From: Rhypophila decipiens
Lineage: Eukaryota; Ascomycota; Sordariomycetes; Sordariales; Naviculisporaceae
Assembly: GCA_033297075.1 (NCBI GenBank)
Contig: MU858161.1
Coordinates: 1 to 64,000, forward strand
Reading direction: 5' to 3'
Length of the DNA stretch: 64,000 nucleotides
Position 1 is the stretch's first letter; every line of letters begins with the position of its first letter. A program made the translations under genes and the position numbers. This document shows positions 59,505-64,000 of the stretch, one piece after another. Under the pieces are notes generated by a model that saw nothing but the letters and a program-made list of their open reading frames with translations, did not search any database and was not told where the DNA came from.

Positions 59505-60727
59505 CTAACGGAATCGCGCCGCGGCTGCAGCCGATCTCTCGTGAATCTGCTGTTCAGTAGAAACGTATAGCCTATCCAAATACTCCATGGCTGGAGCGTC
59601 CTTGAGAATCTTGGCGACTTGGATCCCAGCCGAGATGAGTTGCAGAATGTTCCGGTCATCCTTCAGCGGCCGCGACTGGTGCTTGGCCGCATGGCGCATC
59701 TCGAGCGAGTTCTCCAGGATGGTGACAAACTGCTTGATCTGGCCATTGTAGAGCACGCGGGCCGGAATGCGTCTCTTGGTGGCCAGGCGCTTGAGCAAGT
59801 ATACCCACTCGGTCCATTCCCGGTCTTGGGGCCGCTCGACGGGTCGCATGTCCTGGGTCAACGGGATCGGAAACTGGTACTTGGCAACAAAGTCATAGGC
59901 ACACTGGGATAATCTGTCGTTGACTTGGGTCAGGACACTATCCTGCTCCTGTACCAAAAGGTTGGTGGGGAGATGGGGCAGCTCCCGTTCCTGCATGGCG
60001 ATGTAGTCGGGATGTGGCCTCTGGAGAAACTGATGGGGTCCGTCAAACTCATCACGATTGGAAGGACGCCGTTGGGATCGGCCCCTCCCGCCTCCCATCT
60101 TGTTCTTTCCCGGCGGTGTGGTTCCAGTTCCGCCATTTTCCAGCGAATAGTCCGAGAGGCTGGGCGAAATCATGATATCATCCACCGAATCCGAAGGCGA
60201 GAACCGCCCCTGGTGGTCCCAGCCCTGCAACGGAGGACTCCTGAAGGGACCGCCTTGGTTGGGAGCCGGACTGGTATAGGCGCCCTGGGGCGGGCGAGAG
60301 TTGTAGGCCATGGGAGCATTGAAGGCCGCATCTGGACGTCCCATCTGGTGGTGGTTCAAGTTCTTGGTGGCCAGTGACAGCGTGCCGGGCAGGTTGTACG
60401 ACGAGACGTTTCCACTAGAATAGACCACACTTTATGAAAAGACCTCGAGGTTATTTTTTCGTCGTCCATCAGGGAGCGGGGGAATCTCGGCGGCCGCCAT
60501 TCTTACCTCTGGGGTCGATGAAGACCGTTGCCAACGTCGAACATAGCGTTGTTCTGGTATGGCTCGTTGTAGAGTGCACTTGTGGACGAGTTAGCTTCGG
60601 CACACCTCGGCAGTGTCCTGGCCGATGCGATTCTGGATTCAGGGATCTGTTCCCACCTGCGCGAAGAAATCCATGCGTCGTTCGGGGCCATGGCCGATGT
60701 GCGATATGCAAGGTCTGGATGCGCCAT
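59505..60727 (-). CDS. Conserved-looking fungal protein of unknown function
   Basis: Two exons, complement(join(59505..60414, 60507..60727)), encode about 376 residues. The donor GTAAGA and acceptor TTCTAG close the frame. The N-terminal about 200 residues are Pro/Ser/Gln/Gly-rich and probably disordered, with a GRGRSQRR basic patch. The C-terminal about 150 residues form a compact, mainly helical block: LTQVNDRLSQCAYDFVAKYQ, a WTEWVYLLKRLATKRRIPAR stretch, then SLEMRHAAKHQSRPLKDDRN. It looks like a folded regulatory domain, but I cannot name the family. The ATG at 60727 is the first in frame; a second at 60691 (MAPNDAWISSRRW) is an equally good start. Confidence 0.7.
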
Positions 60728-63700
60728 TCTTGGTAGATTTTCCTGTCCGTCTCCTAGCGGCAATGGTTCGAAGTCTGACGAGTTACCAACACAACCAGTT
60801 TTTGGGGAAGAAGGAATGTTGTCCGGAGTTTTGCACCTTGAAGAGGCACAAAAATCACAACTCAGAGAAAAAATAGAAATGTCCACCGGCGGGGTTCCAA
60901 GAAACAATTTAGTCCAACGGACGATTGAGGAACCTTCTGGCCAGGATTTCCCCGGGAATCGGCAAAACAGAAAAAAAAAATCTTCAGTATTCCAAGGGCT
61001 CCACGGACAGCCGGTGATGGCCTCACTGGGATGTGTCTTTGGGATATTGCCGTGGTGAAGGGTCCGGCAGAGTTGTTGATTAGCCAACAATAGACTTTTT
61101 GGGCGGATGCGAGAGTGGACTCTTTTCAATTCTAGACTCAAAATTGGAGTCTTTCCCCTTTCTCTTTTCTGCTTTTTGGAGAAGGCTGCTCAACTGGTTG
61201 TCTTTCCTTTAAAGAAGAGTTGGGCTCTTGTAAACAAAACAAACAAACAAAGCAAAAAAACGAGAGGCTGTGATGAGGGGGCAGATCCGACCCACGATGA
61301 GAAGATCATATATGTCCCGTGCTTGAAATTGAGGCCTGAGTGGCAAGGTTGACGCTGTCACGAAAGACCAGACAGGAGGGCGGCGGGCAGGGAGCGGGAA
61401 CAAGGCCGATGTTGGGAGAGATAGGGCAACAGTGCAAGCTGTGGGCGTCGAGGTTAACACGCGGTCCACAACCGGTTCGCCCCGAGGGAGAGGATGGCCC
61501 AGGAACCTGGAGAGGAGGAGTATGGAGTAGCGTGTAGTCTGGTAGTAGTGCACCGGTAGTCAGGAGTCCAGAGGAAGTAGGCGGCACAACACTCGAACGT
61601 CCCGCATGGAAATCCAGTTTCGTGACTTTTGGGGCGTGGGGGAGCGAGGGGAGCGGCAGGACGCTGGCGAGTCGGGCGTTGACTCGATTCTCACTCGATG
61701 GGGGGAGCAGGAGGGGGGACCTTCATGGATGATACATGATGCCCAGGCAGGTCGAGTCCGGAGCAGAGCAGAGCAGAGACCCTCATCTCCACAGCAGCAA
61801 AACGAGTGACAGGCATCAAGAACGAGAAGTGAGAATTCGGTAAATGGCCGCGACGGTACGGTAAGGTGCCTCTTGATGCAACATCGGGAGCTTTGTGTCC
61901 AATCGCCATGGCTCTCCTTTCCTTCGTTCCGGGCGACATTTGCTTGAAATCGCGACTATATTTCATCCGATACTATTCCTGTAAATGTACCGGCTCAGGC
62001 ATCGTGTGTCTGCAAACCGAGGAGCAGATGCAGCACGAGAGGCGTCCATGGTTGGGAACGAGGAGAGCATGCCCGGCGACGGACCGAAGCAGATGGAAGG
62101 AAAAGTCGAGTCGAATGGTTGGACGATCTGATGTTGCTGAGGCTTAAGGCATCGTTGGGCAGAGATGAACCATCCTTCGTCGAGCGAGTCGGAGAGTTCA
62201 GAAAAGGACACTGTTGAGGAACAAGTGAACAAGCAGGGCAACCGCGAAGCTGTGTTGTTGCCCAATGCATCACGCCCGAATCTCTTGCCCGAACATGATT
62301 GGTGCAAGGTCGTTCCTGGTCCTACACAGCGATGACGGAAGGAGCAAAAGGAGAAGACGTTGGGCAGAAATCCCAAATCACGGCATATCGAATGGATGAC
62401 GAGGCAGGAGCAAATAATGCAGGTGTCGGCCGGTAGCCCTATCGGAAGGAACGATTTTGACCATTACAGTGATGCTACAGCACGCTACAGCACGCTACAG
62501 CGCAGTACCTGCTTACGTGCGTCGCAGACACTGGTTGCAGGCGGAACCTCAACCACGACAGTGCCGACAAAGTACAAAACTCCAACCCTCTCGTCCAATC
62601 TCATGATGCCAGATCCCCAGCCATCACGATGCCTTATGCCAGCCCGAACTCCAACTCCAGCCAAGCACTCGATGCATCCGATACGGCGTCCCGGCAGGAT
62701 CGGGACGGACTCCAGACTCGGGCTTTTATTGAGCTGCAGCCCGCTCGCCCTCCCTTTTTCTCGTCGTATTCTCAATCGCCCGACCAAGGATGCGGTGCCG
62801 TTCCCTTTCCCACCCTCTCTCCAGGCTCATCACAGTTTCTCAGTGTCCATCTTCTTTTTTAGTCATCAAGCATCAGGCTAGAATGGGCAATCCGATGCCC
62901 CTATTTGGACTTTTGAGATTGTGTCTAAATGGCCAGAACCGGCATAGCAAACAATTCAAGACGACCAGATTGCAATATTTCGTCCATACTGACCATGATT
63001 GATGCTCGCCGCCCAAGGTTAGAAGCTCGATAACAAGCCGGACTGCCTGGATGCCAAGGGAGACGGACCATCGCCAAATCAACACAGGCCTGGATCAACG
63101 TAGGGCTTTGTCAGAGACATCTCCAGGCTGTCTTTGACCCAGCTTTGGTGCGCTCAGTCACCGCATTTCCTTGCAGTCAACAACATCACCGACTACCCAA
63201 GAGCCCAGACCGACCCCATCGTCTTCACCTAGTCACATCTTCCCTCACACACTGTTGTCGATTTCGAGTTCTCAGCATAAGCATGCTGAGCTGAGCACAC
63301 AGACACTTTCCACCTTGGACGAGGACGTCTGTGTGTGGGTTTGCCTGTTTGGGACATTGGAAATGCCGTGGGCCAGTTCTGCAACCTTGGACAAACCAAA
63401 CACCTTGGATGGCCAGCTTCTCGGAAACTCGCAGTCGAACAAGGCTGCCCCGTCGCAAGCTGCCATGGAGCCGAGACTACACACTAATGATGTCGGTGTT
63501 GTCTGTCTCTCGACTTTCTGACTAGAGAGAATCAACGCTCTCCTTTCTTCGGTCTTCTGTACCGTAGAGGTAGGTCTGCCGGACAGCATAGAACAAGTGC
63601 CCGACACAGGAAGCTTGGAATAGCACAGGACACCACTTGGCAGCCTCACCTTGAATATGCTGGATCGTCGGACCACCTATCCCGCCAACTGATATCTGAT

Positions 63701-64000
63701 CCGGCAGCCAGACAGACTGCCTCGCGCCTTGCACGTTGCGATGCGATTTCTAGCCTCCATTCAGTGCCGGGATTTGACAAGTCATGATCGGCAGGCAGGC
63801 TCGAGTTCTCTTTGTGCCTGGATTATCGTCGCTGCGCCTCGTGAGCTCCGATGCAGTCAGCCTCGCCTCTGACAGATGAAACCACCAGCAAACGCGGCTG
63901 ATGTAAGTCTTGACCCAGGAGATTCTCACGAACAAGAATTGACAATTGTGGCAGTCAGCTAGTCAAACTGTCGCCAGGCTGGAAGTCTTTCAAGTCCCTT
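60728..64000. other. 3.3 kb region without a supported gene
   Basis: No frame carries a family motif. Long frames on opposite strands overlap (61306-61587 and 62360-62881) and start with non-ATG codons. A short 10-mer tandem (GCTACAGCAC, two to three copies) is at 62474-62502. This may include a long 5' leader of the gene ending at 60727. Confidence 0.4.

Noticed and set aside
62360..62881. 173-codon plus-strand frame
   Set aside because: Non-ATG first codon, repetitive start and no motif.

Overview
The window looks like nuclear DNA of a filamentous ascomycete (Pezizomycotina, most likely a Sordariomycete). Coding regions are cut by short introns (about 44-170 nt, with one of 565 nt) with GTRNGT-type donors and YAG acceptors. 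The gene content is typically fungal: two Zn2Cys6 regulators, a HeLo-domain protein, a YCF1-type ABCC pump, an ABCG half-transporter, a type-B carboxylesterase and a GPI-type surface protein. Gene spacing is loose, with several gaps of 1-4 kb. I found no transposase, reverse transcriptase, rRNA or viral sequence. All gene models were spliced by eye, by requiring reading-frame closure across introns and agreement with known family motifs.

Layout. 1-7.8 kb: no convincing gene, only short splice-like fragments. 7.9-9.0 kb (-): GPI-type secreted protein. 9.3-10.0 kb (+): membrane-protein remnant with an in-frame stop. 10.2-15.9 kb (-): YCF1-like vacuolar ABCC transporter, six exons. 17.1-18.5 kb (+): Ulp1/C48-like cysteine protease. 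18.6-20.8 kb (-): secreted type-B carboxylesterase. 22.5-24.7 kb (-): ABCG half-transporter, five exons. 27.2-29.3 kb (-): Zn2Cys6 regulator. 31.9-33.8 kb (+): HeLo domain fused to a degenerate kinase fold. 34-36 kb: T-arm-less tRNA-like element, GGG runs and a strong fold-back repeat. 36.8-37.6 kb (-): ribosomal protein uL1. 38.5-38.7 kb (-): possible 33-codon spliced mini-gene. 42.7-44.1 kb (+): PQ-loop vacuolar amino-acid transporter. 44.9-47.4 kb (+): COG1. 47.6-48.6 kb (-): peroxisomal enoyl-CoA isomerase. 49.9-51.7 kb (+): MFS monocarboxylate-type transporter. 52.6-53.9 kb (-): Nudix NADH pyrophosphatase. 54.7-57.3 kb (-): large Zn2Cys6 regulator. 59.5-60.7 kb (-): conserved-looking protein of unknown function. 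60.7-64 kb: no gene found.

How the genes fit together. This is mostly a mixed chromosomal segment and not a gene cluster. There is a weak functional grouping at 42-54 kb of vacuolar, Golgi and peroxisomal housekeeping genes. The most biologically suggestive locus is 31.9-36 kb. There an MLKL-like HeLo plus pseudokinase gene lies close to unusual small structured elements: a 50-nt tRNA-like gene, a near-perfect 68-nt inverted repeat and a GGG-run tract.
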